Shown: positions 16,518-26,733, numbered from the stretch's first letter. The stretch: DNA of 64,000 nt from Bacteroidota bacterium (GCA_016845105.1 JAERTF010000051.1:1-64000), one strand, 5' to 3'. Made by a program: numbers and translations. The notes: a model not told the origin generated them from the sequence alone.

Positions 16518-17444
16518 CTACCTTAAAGTAAATGATGTATGACCAATTGTGTTGTTTCCTTCAAAAATATCTACATGATATAGGCCTTTTGCCAATTCCT
16601 TTGAAGCTCGTTTATTCCATCTAATACATATGTCGATCGCATTATTTTCATAGGTTACTTCCTCAGCTATGGAGTATTGCAACATTTCACCATTGTAGTT
16701 AAATGAGTATTCTTCGCCACGCCCCTTAACAAGAATAGCCTTTCCAGGTTCAGCAATTCTAACATATATTTTCTTATTGCCAGGCTCTATTATTGAGTTT
16801 TCTCCCAAAGTAAAACAAACTTTAATTAAATCAACTCGTCGAATTTTATCTGTTTCTATTTCTTTTCCTCCACCTTTTTTATGTATTCCTGTACTCTTTA
16901 AGTTATAAAGGCTTAGCACAGATGCTTCATCAACTTTTCCAGTAAGTGCAACAGTTTGCTCTTCAAGTTGTCTATATTTTCGTTTTTCAATTTTTATTTC
17001 TTCTTTAATCTGGAGGTTTTCTTCGGTAAGGTTTCGGTTTGTAGTAACTATGGAGTCCATTTGCCTAACATATCCCTGCGCAATAACTTGCAACCTCGAC
17101 ATCTTTTTCTTTATCTTATAATACTCCCATTTATAATTAAGCATTTTTTTTATCTCAATAGCATTTGCTTGGATAACACTATCCATCACAATTAAAGAAT
17201 CGCTAATATCACCATATGCCAATTTAATATCTTCATGCTCCTTAATCAGTGATTGTAGTTCTTGCTCAAGTTCTAGTTTTTGAACCTCTTTTTCTGCAAG
17301 TAGCTCATTCATAGTGCTTTTTACAGATAACAACCATAATGAAACACCAATAATACCCAGTGCCATTATTACTATTACAACATACATCCATAAATTGGAG
17401 CCACCACGATTTTGCTTCTGTGTGATTTTTTTTTGATCTTCCAT
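16518..17444 (-). CDS. Membrane-anchored coiled-coil protein of unknown function
   Basis: A 308-residue protein with a short basic cytoplasmic start, one membrane helix (about residues 18-42, LWMYVVIVIMALGIIGVSLW), a long coiled coil rich in Glu, Lys and Leu (45-165), and a C-terminal beta-rich domain (about 205-308, including VDLIKVCFTLGENSIIEPG and YHVDIFEGNNTIGHTSFTLR). Type II orientation is predicted. I do not recognise a named family. A consensus promoter sits 20 bases upstream, so it is transcribed on its own. Confidence 0.8.
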   Translation of the reverse strand: MEDQKKITQKQNRGGSNLWMYVVIVIMALGIIGVSLWLLSVKSTMNELLAEKEVQKLELEQELQSLIKEHEDIKLAYGDISDSLIVMDSVIQANAIEIKKMLNYKWEYYKIKKKMSRLQVIAQGYVRQMDSIVTTNRNLTEENLQIKEEIKIEKRKYRQLEEQTVALTGKVDEASVLSLYNLKSTGIHKKGGGKEIETDKIRRVDLIKVCFTLGENSIIEPGNKKIYVRIAEPGKAILVKGRGEEYSFNYNGEMLQYSIAEEVTYENNAIDICIRWNKRASKELAKGLYHVDIFEGNNTIGHTSFTLR

Positions 17445-17463
17445 ATCTAGCTCTTTCTTTTTG

Positions 17464-17494
17464 CAAATTTAATTACAATCCCTATACCTACAAA
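17464..17494 (-). promoter_or_regulatory. Promoter TTTG-N19-TAAATTTG for the coiled-coil gene
   Basis: On the minus strand, TTTG (17494-17491) and TAAATTTG (17471-17464) are separated by 19 bases. This is a textbook Bacteroidota promoter, placing the transcript start about 16 bases before the ATG at 17444. Confidence 0.7.
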
Positions 17495-17628
17495 CGAAAA
17501 ATAGATGTGATTTCGTATAATTATTATCGTTCAAGACCATTGGAATACTTATATTTTTTATCAAAAACCGATGATAAAGTTATATGTTTTTATACAAATA
17601 ACTAATTTTAGAGATTAAAATGAGCTCA

Positions 17629-19449
17629 CTATAAAGTTATTCCCATCTTTTTCATCAAAAAAGTTGCATTTAGATTTTGAGATATTCCACTTTTTAGTTT
17701 GTAATCAAAAACTAACTCATTGTTATAAATTTCAACTTCAAACCTACTGTTAATAACATTATCTGGAAATTCATTTGTGAGATTACCCAGGGCCAAGTCA
17801 TGTGTTGCAATCATTCCCGACGAATTTAGCGATATCAATTGTGAAATTAGAGCCATTGAACCTTTTTGCTTATCAGCAGAATTTGTTCCTCTTAATACTT
17901 CATCAAGTATAACGAACAGCCTTTCACCATCTTCAAGCCTGTCAATTAGCTCTTTTAGTCGTTTAAGCTCAGCAAAAAAGTATGATTCACCATCTTGCAA
18001 CGAATCGGTAGTTTTTATTCCGGTAAATAGATTTATCGGCTTTATGGTAAAATCATCTGCAAGTACTTTTGCTCCTGTAAGTGCTAGTATAATGTTTACA
18101 CCAACAGTGCGCAAATAAGTACTTTTTCCGGCCATATTTGCGCCAGTTATTACCTGATATTGTTTCCAGCCATCAAAGTTTATCTTGTTTCCAATGCTTT
18201 CACTTTTAGGAACAAATGGATGTTTTACATTTGAAGCGGTTAATTTAAAATCTCCTTCAATGAAGTTGGGATATACTGATTCATTGAAATTATAGCTAAA
18301 ACCAGCGAAAGATTGTATTTCATCTATAATTGAGAGTTGTTTAAACCAGACTTCTAAATTTGAAGCGTATTGTTTTTTCCATTTTTCAATTTTAATAGCT
18401 TGTTTAATATCCCATAAAAAGAACACATTTAAAAAAATACCAACTAACATATTAAGTCTATAATCCATTGACTTCATAATTACCGATAGTTTTTTTACTG
18501 CCATATGAGCAGATTTTTCACCTGTAATTTTGCGCTGTATATTGGTTAATAACTCGGAATCGAAATTTTCTTGTGATATCATTGAGAGTAAATCAGCGTA
18601 TTTCGAAAGCAACCCCGATTTTTTACTTACATCAGCATGAATTTTATTGATTACGCCAAGTTTTGTTCCAACCAGAATAAGAGGAATCAATAGAAATATC
18701 AAAAATGAACTTATTCTTAGTATATCAAATTCCATTAAGACGAGTATTCCAAAACCCAGCAAAGGGTTTAGGATAAGCATAACACCATAAAATATATTAC
18801 TGAAGGATGTGTTTTGGTTTTTTGCCCATTTTAATAAGTTTTCCTGATCATTTTCATTTTCTTCAAAGATTTTTCCAGATGCCTGAAAATTTTGACGCCA
18901 ATTGGGTTTGTTTGTAAGCTCCGAAATAGATTTTTGTCTTGATATTAAAAGTGGAATATTCGTAATTAAACTATTTAACCGGGTTGCTAATAATTTTCTT
19001 CCTGCGAATGTGGTTGTTCGGTTAATTAACTGGAATAGAGATTTACGACCAAAAACATCAAGATCTTGGTTATAAGGATGAGTTGTACTCAGAAAATCAC
19101 TTCCACTATCCATTTCTTGGGTATCACCAACTAGTAATCTTAGTTCATCCTTGTTTATTTTAATTAAAGTTTCATACCACACTCGTTTTTTCTCCAAACC
19201 AATATGAACTCTTACCAAATAAACAAACAACACAAACCCCAACAACAATATAATTGCAATGGTTTGATAACCATTGGCTACGGCCAAATATATACCAATA
19301 ACTGTAATTAAAAAAACAAATATCCGTGCTATGGATATCTTTTTTATTTGTTTCTTAACCTTCTTAAGAGAAGATGAATATTGTTGTTTTTTACTTTCGA
19401 AGTAATCGTGAGGGTTATTATCGGGTTTTATCATTGAAAATGTATTCAA
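17629..19449 (-). CDS. Membrane-anchored MutS-family ATPase
   Basis: A 606-residue protein whose C-terminal third is a MutS ATPase: GANMAGKSTYLR (Walker A, about residue 435), LDEVLRGTNSADK (Walker B, usually DELGRGT), ATHDLAL. The DNA-binding mismatch domain I of MutS is absent. Instead, residues 40-85 form two hydrophobic helices and another hydrophobic pair occurs at about 218-260. Such MutS-related membrane proteins are widespread in Bacteroidota; their role is not established and is unlikely to be classical mismatch repair. It follows ruvC by 23 bases and is probably co-transcribed with it. Confidence 0.85.
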   Translation of the reverse strand: MNTFSMIKPDNNPHDYFESKKQQYSSSLKKVKKQIKKISIARIFVFLITVIGIYLAVANGYQTIAIILLLGFVLFVYLVRVHIGLEKKRVWYETLIKINKDELRLLVGDTQEMDSGSDFLSTTHPYNQDLDVFGRKSLFQLINRTTTFAGRKLLATRLNSLITNIPLLISRQKSISELTNKPNWRQNFQASGKIFEENENDQENLLKWAKNQNTSFSNIFYGVMLILNPLLGFGILVLMEFDILRISSFLIFLLIPLILVGTKLGVINKIHADVSKKSGLLSKYADLLSMISQENFDSELLTNIQRKITGEKSAHMAVKKLSVIMKSMDYRLNMLVGIFLNVFFLWDIKQAIKIEKWKKQYASNLEVWFKQLSIIDEIQSFAGFSYNFNESVYPNFIEGDFKLTASNVKHPFVPKSESIGNKINFDGWKQYQVITGANMAGKSTYLRTVGVNIILALTGAKVLADDFTIKPINLFTGIKTTDSLQDGESYFFAELKRLKELIDRLEDGERLFVILDEVLRGTNSADKQKGSMALISQLISLNSSGMIATHDLALGNLTNEFPDNVINSRFEVEIYNNELVFDYKLKSGISQNLNATFLMKKMGITL

Positions 19450-19472
19450 GATTATAATTAATTTATTGCCTG

Positions 19473-20021
19473 CTATTTTTTTAGCCTGTCTGGATTATCT
19501 TGTATAAAACTTTTCCAACCCGAATAGCTTGTGCTTGTTTTTGCATTTGATCCTTGAAAATAATGACACACAGCGGCAGCTAGTCCGTCAGTAGCATCTA
19601 GATATTTTGGTGATTTATCAATCTTTACAATACTACTTAACATTGCAGCCACCTGTTCTTTTGATGCATTACCATTTCCTGTAACCGATTGTTTTATTTT
19701 TTTAGGGCTATACTCAAATATGGGAATATCTTTATATAACCCAGCTGCCATGGCAACCCCCTGAGCCCTACCTAGTTTTAACATCGACTGAACGTTTTTC
19801 CCAAAAAATGGTGCTTCAAGTGCCATTTCATCAGGATTATATTCTTCAATTATACCAAGTGTACGTTCAAAAATCTTTTTTAATTTTAACGCATGGTTAT
19901 CGTAACTCCCAAGTTTAAGAATGCCCATTGTGATTAATCGAATTGTATTTCCATTTTGGTGGATCAATCCGTAACCCATAATGTTTGTTCCCGGGTCAAT
20001 GCCTAATATTATGCGTTCCAA
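19473..20021 (-). CDS. ruvC: Holliday junction resolvase RuvC
   Basis: A 182-residue crossover-junction endonuclease. Catalytic carboxylates correspond to Asp9 ([14 protein letters not shown]), Glu69 ([14 protein letters not shown]), Asp142 and Asp145 ([13 protein letters not shown]). It cuts Holliday junctions with RuvAB during recombination and repair. It starts only 21 bases from the divergently transcribed flippase-like gene, so the promoters must lie within or across the neighbouring coding regions. The MutS-like gene is immediately downstream. Confidence 0.96.
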   Translation of the reverse strand: MERIILGIDPGTNIMGYGLIHQNGNTIRLITMGILKLGSYDNHALKLKKIFERTLGIIEEYNPDEMALEAPFFGKNVQSMLKLGRAQGVAMAAGLYKDIPIFEYSPKKIKQSVTGNGNASKEQVAAMLSSIVKIDKSPKYLDATDGLAAAVCHYFQGSNAKTSTSYSGWKSFIQDNPDRLKK

Positions 20022-20042
20022 TTATTTTTCAGTTTTTATTAA

Positions 20043-21086
20043 ATGAAGACAAAACTACACAAAAAATATCTGGCTTATAAGAGAACAGGTAATATCCTTA
20101 TACGGATAATTGTTGTGGTGGTAACTGGAATTTTCTTGTATAATCAATTAGTAACCAGAAATGACTTAAGTGATCTAATTTTTGATTTTGTAGTTACATC
20201 AATGAGTAGATCGTCTGATTTACTTTTGATAATTGTGGTACTTCTAATACCAATTAATATACTTCTCGAAAGCCTGAAGTGGAAGTATCTTATTAGCAAA
20301 ATAGAGCGAGTATCTCTACTTAATTCGGTCAAAGCAGTGTTTGCGGGTATTTCTGTTAGTATGATTATGCCAAACCGAGTTGGTGACTATTTGGGTAGGG
20401 TATTTATTCTTAAAAAAGCTGATAGAATTCAGGCTGTGTTGTCAACAATGTTAGGCAGCCTTGCTCAACTATTAACCACTTTAATTTTTGGTTTAGCGGC
20501 TGCAATATTCTATTTGCCGGAATATATCGATATAAGTTTGAGGCTTAATGCATGGATTTATACTGGTGCAATAATGTTTATTATAGCAGCTATTGCCATC
20601 ATGATTTTTGCGTATTTGAATTTTTCCGTGTTTTCAATACTCATCCGGAAGGTTTGTGGTAGTTACTATAGTAAAATTGAAAAATATGCTGTTGTTTTTT
20701 CCTGGTATAGTCAATACGAGCTGTTGAATGTGTTGATGCTAAGCATTTTTAGATATGCCGTATTCTCATTTCAATTCTTTGTTTTATTGCGAGTTTTTAA
20801 TGTAAGTATAGGGTATTTGGAAGCTATGATGCTCATTTCTATTATTTACTTTTTGATGACAATTATTCCAACAATTGCATTAACCGAGATTGGTGTTAGG
20901 GGATCTGTTAGTCTATATGTTTTTCAATACCATTTCGAAATAATGGGTGTTTGGACTTCTGAAATAGCGGTTTCTGTTGTTAGTGCATCATCACTTTTAT
21001 GGTTCTTTAACTTGGTTTTTCCGGCTGTGGTAGGTGCTTTTTTTGTTTTTAGTTTAAAGTTTTTTAGGAAGAATAATGATAATTAG
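20043..21086 (+). CDS. Flippase-like / lysylphosphatidylglycerol-synthase-type membrane protein
   Basis: A 347-residue integral membrane protein with about eight hydrophobic helices. The family segments LLESLKWKYLI and FAGISVSMIMPNRVGDYLGRVFIL (cut here as SMIMPNRVGDYLGR) and the conserved polar segment around TEIGVRGS place it in the UPF0104/LPG-synthase transmembrane group. Members are often paired with GT2 enzymes in lipid or glycolipid metabolism. It overlaps the downstream glycosyltransferase by 11 bases, so the two are coupled. Substrate unknown. Confidence 0.8.
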   Translation: MKTKLHKKYLAYKRTGNILIRIIVVVVTGIFLYNQLVTRNDLSDLIFDFVVTSMSRSSDLLLIIVVLLIPINILLESLKWKYLISKIERVSLLNSVKAVFAGISVSMIMPNRVGDYLGRVFILKKADRIQAVLSTMLGSLAQLLTTLIFGLAAAIFYLPEYIDISLRLNAWIYTGAIMFIIAAIAIMIFAYLNFSVFSILIRKVCGSYYSKIEKYAVVFSWYSQYELLNVLMLSIFRYAVFSFQFFVLLRVFNVSIGYLEAMMLISIIYFLMTIIPTIALTEIGVRGSVSLYVFQYHFEIMGVWTSEIAVSVVSASSLLWFFNLVFPAVVGAFFVFSLKFFRKNNDN

Positions 21087-22209
21087 TCTAATTATTTGGA
21101 TTGTTTTTGGAGTTACAATAATGTATTTAATTGTAATTGGAATTCTAACTTATGGCTGGTTTAATCTTTCAGTTAAAAATCATACCAACAATATCAATGA
21201 GGTTGTTAAAGTAACTGTATTGGTTGCTGTTAGAAATGAAAGCAGTAATATCCAGAATCTTCTTGTTCAATTAATAAATCAAAGCTACACCAGTGAGTTA
21301 TATGATGTTATTATCGTTGATGATCATTCAACCGATGACACTAAAGAAAAAATTAAACAGGTACAAAAAGAGTTTTTAAGCCCCTCAATAAAGCTTATTT
21401 CAGCAACAGGCAATGGAAAAAAAAATGCACTAAAAGAGGGCCTGCTATTTTCACAGTCGGAGTTGATAATTACAACTGATGGTGATTGTAATGTTAGAAA
21501 TGGTTGGATATCAAGTATTGTTAACCACTATAAACTTACAAATCAACAAGTAATTTTAGGACCAGTTATTTATGAGTATGAAAAAAGCATACTTCAAAAA
21601 TTCTTTTCTCTAGACTTTGTAAGCCTGGTTGTGTCTGGTGCTGGTTCTGTTGGCGCAGGGCTGCCCTTAATGGGTAATGGTGCTAACCTTGCTTTCAGAA
21701 GGGAAGTAACCATGACCAATATTAAGGAAAAAGAAAAGTACGCTTCCGGAGATGATGTTTTTTTAATACACCGAGTGGCTAGTAAGTTTGGTTTCGAATC
21801 TGTTGGTTTTCTAAAAAACGAAGAGGCCATTGTTTCAACTCCTCCTCCGAAAGGTTATATTGATTTTTTAAAACAAAGAATTCGATGGGCATCTAAAGCC
21901 AAAGGATATCAGTTAACATGGCCGATTGTTGTATCTGTAGTTGTTTTCCTTTTTAACTTATTTCTTTTTTTGCTATTGGTAGGTAGTGTTTATTATACAT
22001 GGTTATTTCCCATATATATGCTATTAATAGTAACCAAATTTTTTATCGACCTGCCAATTGTTTTTAGCTTTCTAGATTTTTCAAGCAAAGCTAGATTAAA
22101 GCCTCTTTTTTTCTTTGTGGAACTATTATATCCAATATATATTGTTGGAGCGGCAACTGTTTCTTTTATGTTTGGTTTCGAATGGAAGGGAAGAAAGAAC
22201 CTTCGTTAA
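21076..22209 (+). CDS. Family 2 glycosyltransferase, membrane-bound
   Basis: A 377-residue GT2 enzyme with an N-terminal helix and two or three C-terminal helices. Catalytic motifs: VDDHSTDDT, TTDGDCNV (DxD), GDDVFLIHR (the acidic base region) and QRIRWASK (QxxRW-like), typical of membrane-bound enzymes that transfer sugars from nucleotide donors to lipid acceptors. Together with the overlapping flippase-like gene it probably builds a glycolipid or envelope glycan. The sugar and acceptor cannot be told from sequence. Confidence 0.9.
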   Translation: MIISLIIWIVFGVTIMYLIVIGILTYGWFNLSVKNHTNNINEVVKVTVLVAVRNESSNIQNLLVQLINQSYTSELYDVIIVDDHSTDDTKEKIKQVQKEFLSPSIKLISATGNGKKNALKEGLLFSQSELIITTDGDCNVRNGWISSIVNHYKLTNQQVILGPVIYEYEKSILQKFFSLDFVSLVVSGAGSVGAGLPLMGNGANLAFRREVTMTNIKEKEKYASGDDVFLIHRVASKFGFESVGFLKNEEAIVSTPPPKGYIDFLKQRIRWASKAKGYQLTWPIVVSVVVFLFNLFLFLLLVGSVYYTWLFPIYMLLIVTKFFIDLPIVFSFLDFSSKARLKPLFFFVELLYPIYIVGAATVSFMFGFEWKGRKNLR

Positions 22210-22238
22210 TCGAAGTTTGTGTTTAGGAAATAATGGCT

Positions 22239-22922
22239 CTATTTACCTTTAATATGCTTATGTATGCCTTCACCAACAACTAAATCGATCGGGTTGGTTA
22301 TTTTTATATTTTCTGTATTTCCATCAACTAAATAAATATCCATACCTGTTGATTCCAACACGGTTGCATCGTCGGTAAACGAACTATTATACTTTTGTTT
22401 ATATGCAGATTTTATTAGCTCAGAATGAAACCCCTGGGGTGTTTGAACAGCCATAAAGTTATTTCTGTCAATAAAGCTGTTTTTTATCTTGCTTTTTTGT
22501 CTTAGACTGTCATTAAAATTAACAACAGGCACTGCATTTCCCTTTTCCGACGAGGTGTTTATAACGTTATAAATGGTGTCTTTTGACACAAAAGGTCTTG
22601 CGGCATCATGAATTAATACCAACGATTGTGCGGGGATATTTTTTAACCCATTTTTTACTGATTGAAACCTTGTTGATCCACCAACAACTATATCATGTGG
22701 TATTTTGAAATCATGTGATAAACAAAGCTTCCTCCAATACTCAATATGGTCGTAATTAAGAACAAGTGTAAATCTTACATTTCTTATATTTGCAAATGCG
22801 TTGAAAGCATGCACCAATATAGGTTTTCCGGCAATTGGGCAAAACTGTTTGGGTGTTTTATCACCCATTCTTATGCCCTTGCCACCGGCAACAATTAATA
22901 CATGTTTATCTCGATTTGGCAA
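22239..22922 (-). CDS. ispD: 2-C-methyl-D-erythritol 4-phosphate cytidylyltransferase
   Basis: A 227-residue cytidylyltransferase of the non-mevalonate isoprenoid pathway, joining MEP and CTP to give CDP-ME. Motifs: IVAGGKGIRMGDKTPKQF (nucleotide-binding loop), LIHDAARPFVS, VQTPQGF and TDDATVLE. It follows queA by 25 bases on the same strand. It converges with the glycosyltransferase gene. No other isoprenoid genes are nearby. Confidence 0.96.
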   Translation of the reverse strand: MPNRDKHVLIVAGGKGIRMGDKTPKQFCPIAGKPILVHAFNAFANIRNVRFTLVLNYDHIEYWRKLCLSHDFKIPHDIVVGGSTRFQSVKNGLKNIPAQSLVLIHDAARPFVSKDTIYNVINTSSEKGNAVPVVNFNDSLRQKSKIKNSFIDRNNFMAVQTPQGFHSELIKSAYKQKYNSSFTDDATVLESTGMDIYLVDGNTENIKITNPIDLVVGEGIHKHIKGK

Positions 22923-22947
22923 GAACAGAATTTAGTAGTATTTGAGT

Positions 22948-23997
22948 TTAAATAATGAGCATTGCATCACCATATGTGAAAAACTTATACTTTTTCTTAA
23001 TGGCTGTTGCATAAACCTCTTTAAGGAAATCATGACCCAAATACGCACTTACCATCATCATCATTGGTGACATTGGAAGATGGAAGTTTGTGATCATTGC
23101 ATCTGCGGTTTTAAAAGTATAAGGAGGGTTGATAAACTTATTGGTCCAACCCGAATATGGCTTAACCTGTCCGGTAATTGATACGGCAGTTTCAATTGCT
23201 TTCATGCTGGTTGTTCCAACAGAAATTACTTTGTTTTTATTATCCTTTGCATTGTTTATTATATCAGCATTTTCCTGATTTATAAACATTTCTTCGGAAT
23301 CAACCTTGTGCTTTGATAGATCTTCAACCTCAATCGCTCTAAAATTACCCAGACCTGTGTGCAAAGTTACTTCAGCAAATTTAGTGCCTTGTATTTCCAA
23401 ACGCTTCATAAGTTCACGTGAAAAGTGCAAACCTGCAGTTGGAGCAGCTATGGCACCTTCGTGTTTCGCATAAATTGTTTGATAACGTTCATCGTCAAAT
23501 TCTTCAACCGGTCGTTGATGTATTTTTGGCAATGGTGTTTCACCAAGAGCCTGAAGGGTTTGCTTAAACTCATCATATGAACCATCAAACAAAAACCTAA
23601 GTGTTCGCCCCCTTGATGTTGTGTTATCAATTACTTCAGCAACAAGTGATTCATCTTCTCCAAAATACAGTTTATTACCTATTCTTATTTTACGTGCAGG
23701 ATCAACCAGAACATCCCACAATCTACTTTCCTGATTTAATTCACGTAATAGAAACACCTCAATTTTAGCACCTGTTTTCTCCTTTTCCCCGTGAAGTCTG
23801 GCTGGAAAAACTCTTGTGTTATTTATTACGAACACATCACCTTCCGAAAAATAGTCGAGTACATCTTTAAAGCGTTTATGTTCGATGGTTTGTTTTCTCC
23901 TGTTAACAACCATCATTTTCGCTTCATCTCTGTTTTTAGGTGGATGATCAGCAATAAGCTCTCTTGGCAGGTCAAATTTAAATTGCGATAATTTCAT
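22948..23997 (-). CDS. queA: S-adenosylmethionine:tRNA ribosyltransferase-isomerase
   Basis: A 349-residue QueA, which builds epoxyqueuosine in tRNA by transferring the ribosyl part of SAM to 7-aminomethyl-7-deazaguanine. Recognisable by [22 protein letters not shown] at the start (cut here as [12 protein letters not shown]), [33 protein letters not shown] and GTTSMKAIE. It is driven by a strong consensus promoter about 50 bases upstream and probably co-transcribed with ispD. Confidence 0.97.
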   Translation of the reverse strand: MKLSQFKFDLPRELIADHPPKNRDEAKMMVVNRRKQTIEHKRFKDVLDYFSEGDVFVINNTRVFPARLHGEKEKTGAKIEVFLLRELNQESRLWDVLVDPARKIRIGNKLYFGEDESLVAEVIDNTTSRGRTLRFLFDGSYDEFKQTLQALGETPLPKIHQRPVEEFDDERYQTIYAKHEGAIAAPTAGLHFSRELMKRLEIQGTKFAEVTLHTGLGNFRAIEVEDLSKHKVDSEEMFINQENADIINNAKDNKNKVISVGTTSMKAIETAVSITGQVKPYSGWTNKFINPPYTFKTADAMITNFHLPMSPMMMMVSAYLGHDFLKEVYATAIKKKYKFFTYGDAMLII

Positions 23998-24049
23998 TTA
24001 TATATTTTAAGGAAAGTTTATATTTAATCTGTTTTTTGTAAAAAGTTTG

Positions 24050-24080
24050 CAAAGATACACTTTTTACACCCCTTTGTCAA
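24050..24080 (-). promoter_or_regulatory. Promoter TTG-N20-TATCTTTG for queA-ispD
   Basis: On the minus strand, TTG (24080-24078, within CTTGACA) and TATCTTTG (24057-24050) are separated by 20 bases. The arrangement and -7 sequence are the same as in the ferritin promoter at 62625-62655. The predicted leader to the queA ATG is about 48 bases. Confidence 0.7.
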
Positions 24081-24223
24081 GTGTTTAGCCTCTATTATTC
24101 TTATTTTCAGAGAAATAAGGACGGAAATACGTTGTTTTGCAAATCTTAAATATAATAGAAGTTAGTTTTTTACTATGAATTAATGACTACTAATATAAGG
24201 TAATAACGTTTTTTTGTCAAGGA

Positions 24224-24739
24224 TTATTTTTTATTCAGTTGTTTGGATTTGATGTTTTTGAGAGAATCAATAATCGTTTTTATGACCAATGCTGTTCCTG
24301 CACCTATGGCTGATTCAACAAACCTTAACCCGGCATTTTTTATGGGATGCAATTCTTGTGTTATTGTTGATACTATCATAATTACAGCTATTGTAATCCC
24401 TGTTAGTTTTATGGAACTAGGTACTCTACAAATATAACAGACAATTACCCCTAATCCAATTGTTGCAGCAAACCCTATTATTGAGAAAGGAAGAATTAAT
24501 AGATATATGCCACTTAATACGGCACCGATAAAGGTTCCTATTACTCTATTTTTTGCAGAAATATAGGTTTCGGATTGTGATGCTTCCAGTACAATAATTG
24601 CTGAAATAGTTGCCCATAGACCTCCAACCAAAGATGTTGGTTCATGAAAAAGACTTGTAAAATAGTAACCTCCAAGAAATGCTCCAACAACTGCTACAAC
24701 ATTTTCAAAGAGGTCTTGTATCACATGGTATTTTTTCAT
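24224..24739 (-). CDS. FUSC-like inner-membrane protein (aromatic acid exporter half)
   Basis: A 171-residue protein with about five membrane helices, containing GGLWATISAIIVLEASQSETY and RVIGTFIGAVLSG followed by a C-terminal RFVESAIGAGTALVI segment. This pattern belongs to the FUSC/ArAE family (fusaric acid resistance, YccS/AaeB-like), but it has only the membrane module and no cytoplasmic domain. Family members are linked to efflux of aromatic acids; the substrate is unknown. It lies 56 bases after the LruC lipoprotein gene. Confidence 0.75.
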   Translation of the reverse strand: MKKYHVIQDLFENVVAVVGAFLGGYYFTSLFHEPTSLVGGLWATISAIIVLEASQSETYISAKNRVIGTFIGAVLSGIYLLILPFSIIGFAATIGLGVIVCYICRVPSSIKLTGITIAVIMIVSTITQELHPIKNAGLRFVESAIGAGTALVIKTIIDSLKNIKSKQLNKK

Positions 24740-24795
24740 TGCATTGAAATATTAGCATATGTTACGAAAAACACATTAATCAACCAACCTTAAAA

Positions 24796-26733
24796 CTACT
24801 GAATATCAAGATACTGATTATCTCGGTATCCTTCCAAATCTTTATACCAATCTGCAAAATCAGTGCCTCCCGACTGAGCCCATGCACCAAACTTTAAATA
24901 TCCTTGGGTGATTTCTTTATTTTCCAACGGCCATACAAAATCATAGACTATGTTTATTGCCCATGGTAGATTATTGGCAGACTTATAATACCTTCCTGTT
25001 GCAGGATCACTAGTATCATCCAAAGTTCCAAAGAAATCAGGATTAGCTAGTGCTGTGGGTGCATAATCAGCTAAATGCACCTCTTTGTTTAATTGCTCAT
25101 TGATAATTAAATATGGATTGTAAGGTGCACTACCAATAGTAATTGGGCTAATCGGATCAGTAAATTTTACAACAACATTTAATGTGGTGCCTATATTTGG
25201 TTCTGTTTGGTCAAAAACTACAATATTGGATAAGGTTTGGTTTGATTCAGTTCCATTTGAATTTAATGTAATATATGATCCTGTTAAGTTGTAACCCGTA
25301 ACCGATTCAACGGAAGTAGCATCAACCGGCAATTGAAATGCGAAACCATTTATTAATGTTGCTCCTTCATGAACAGGATTAAAAGTTCCAACAATTTCCA
25401 CAACATTATTTGATGAATTTGTGATTTGGTTAAAATTATATTTCATAACCAAATCATTGAAATCATAATCACCTTTGCTTGGCCATAAATCTTCAAATGC
25501 AAGTGAAGCCCATGTGTTTTCGCCTGGAAAATAATTATTGAATGCTTTTGTAGCATCATCAGGATAATCATCCTCATTATCCGGAACACCATCACCGTCA
25601 GTATCGCCTGTGCTTGGTTCAATCGACCTGATTATACCAAAATCGTTAATCTTTATATTTCCTGAAATTGGAAAATATGACCATGATCCATCGTCGGGAT
25701 TAAAATCAATAATTCTGCCATTGGCATTTCCAACAGAAGTGTAAAGATGTCCATTACTACCAACAGCCAAACAAGTAATATTTATTGGAAGTGTGTTGTC
25801 ACTAATTTTAGTTGCAGTTACAGTGGTTCCCGAAAAAACAGAAGAATATAAACCAACTTTATCACCAATAAATAACGAACCATCAGGTGCAAAAGCAATA
25901 TCACAATAGCCTTTATTGCCCATACCAACTACATTATAAGTCTGTAAAATTTGAGCACTTGCTGGATCAACTTTGTAAATATTATAATTCTTCGAAATGT
26001 ATAATAATCCATCATCTGGATTGTAATCCATCCTAGGAAAATTCCATGGGAAATTACCAACAATTGTAAATGTGTTTGTTGTTAAATCATAATATCCAAG
26101 CTGGAATGGACTTTTATTATTGGCAACGTAAACACGGTTATTAATTTTGTCGGCTGCATTGGCTATACTTGTATATGGCATACTTCCAACTGTAGAAACC
26201 TGACCGTCTCCCATATTAATTGTTTGTATTTCCTTGCTGCTACTATTAACACTATAAAGAAGATCATCTTCAAGTAATATCGTCTTTAACATATTTGAAG
26301 TAAAATCGTAGTTTACGCTATTTGAAACTATTTCTACATTCTCACCATGGAATACTCCATTTTTACCACGCATAATGAAAACATACTTATGGTAAGTAGG
26401 AACAGTTAGTACTGTTGAAAAACTACCGTTAAGGATAAACCCTGATGCTACTAATTGATTTAGATCATCAATCACTACGGTAGTATCGGTACTTGTATAT
26501 ATGATATCATCTGGAGTTATGCTGTTTATGGTATAAATGTCATAACGAGCTCCATTTTCAAAATCATTAATTGTTAATTCCACAGTGTTTGTAGTAGCAA
26601 AATTGAAATTTGCTGGTATAACCAAATCGTTTATATCTGGATTTGGGTTTGTGGTATTATTTTTTTTACAGGAAGTAAACACAGTTACTGTTAGTAGTAA
26701 GGCCAGAAATATACTAGTATATATTATTTTCAT
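24796..26733 (-). CDS. LruC domain-containing surface lipoprotein
   Basis: A 645-residue lipoprotein (MKIIYTSIFLALLL then TVFTSC lipobox). The central region (about 130-370) has beta-propeller-like repeats (DLTTNTFTIVGNFPWNFPRMDYNPDDGLLY region, HLYTSVGNANGRIIDFNPDDG region). A calcium-type DTDGDGVPDNEDDYPDD segment follows, then an LruC domain marked by WPSKGDYDFNDLVM and continuing to the C-terminus. LruC domains occur in secreted or surface proteins of marine bacteria; function unknown. Its 5' region (26734-26959) has no recognisable promoter or gene. Confidence 0.85.
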   Translation of the reverse strand: MKIIYTSIFLALLLTVTVFTSCKKNNTTNPNPDINDLVIPANFNFATTNTVELTINDFENGARYDIYTINSITPDDIIYTSTDTTVVIDDLNQLVASGFILNGSFSTVLTVPTYHKYVFIMRGKNGVFHGENVEIVSNSVNYDFTSNMLKTILLEDDLLYSVNSSSKEIQTINMGDGQVSTVGSMPYTSIANAADKINNRVYVANNKSPFQLGYYDLTTNTFTIVGNFPWNFPRMDYNPDDGLLYISKNYNIYKVDPASAQILQTYNVVGMGNKGYCDIAFAPDGSLFIGDKVGLYSSVFSGTTVTATKISDNTLPINITCLAVGSNGHLYTSVGNANGRIIDFNPDDGSWSYFPISGNIKINDFGIIRSIEPSTGDTDGDGVPDNEDDYPDDATKAFNNYFPGENTWASLAFEDLWPSKGDYDFNDLVMKYNFNQITNSSNNVVEIVGTFNPVHEGATLINGFAFQLPVDATSVESVTGYNLTGSYITLNSNGTESNQTLSNIVVFDQTEPNIGTTLNVVVKFTDPISPITIGSAPYNPYLIINEQLNKEVHLADYAPTALANPDFFGTLDDTSDPATGRYYKSANNLPWAINIVYDFVWPLENKEITQGYLKFGAWAQSGGTDFADWYKDLEGYRDNQYLDIQ

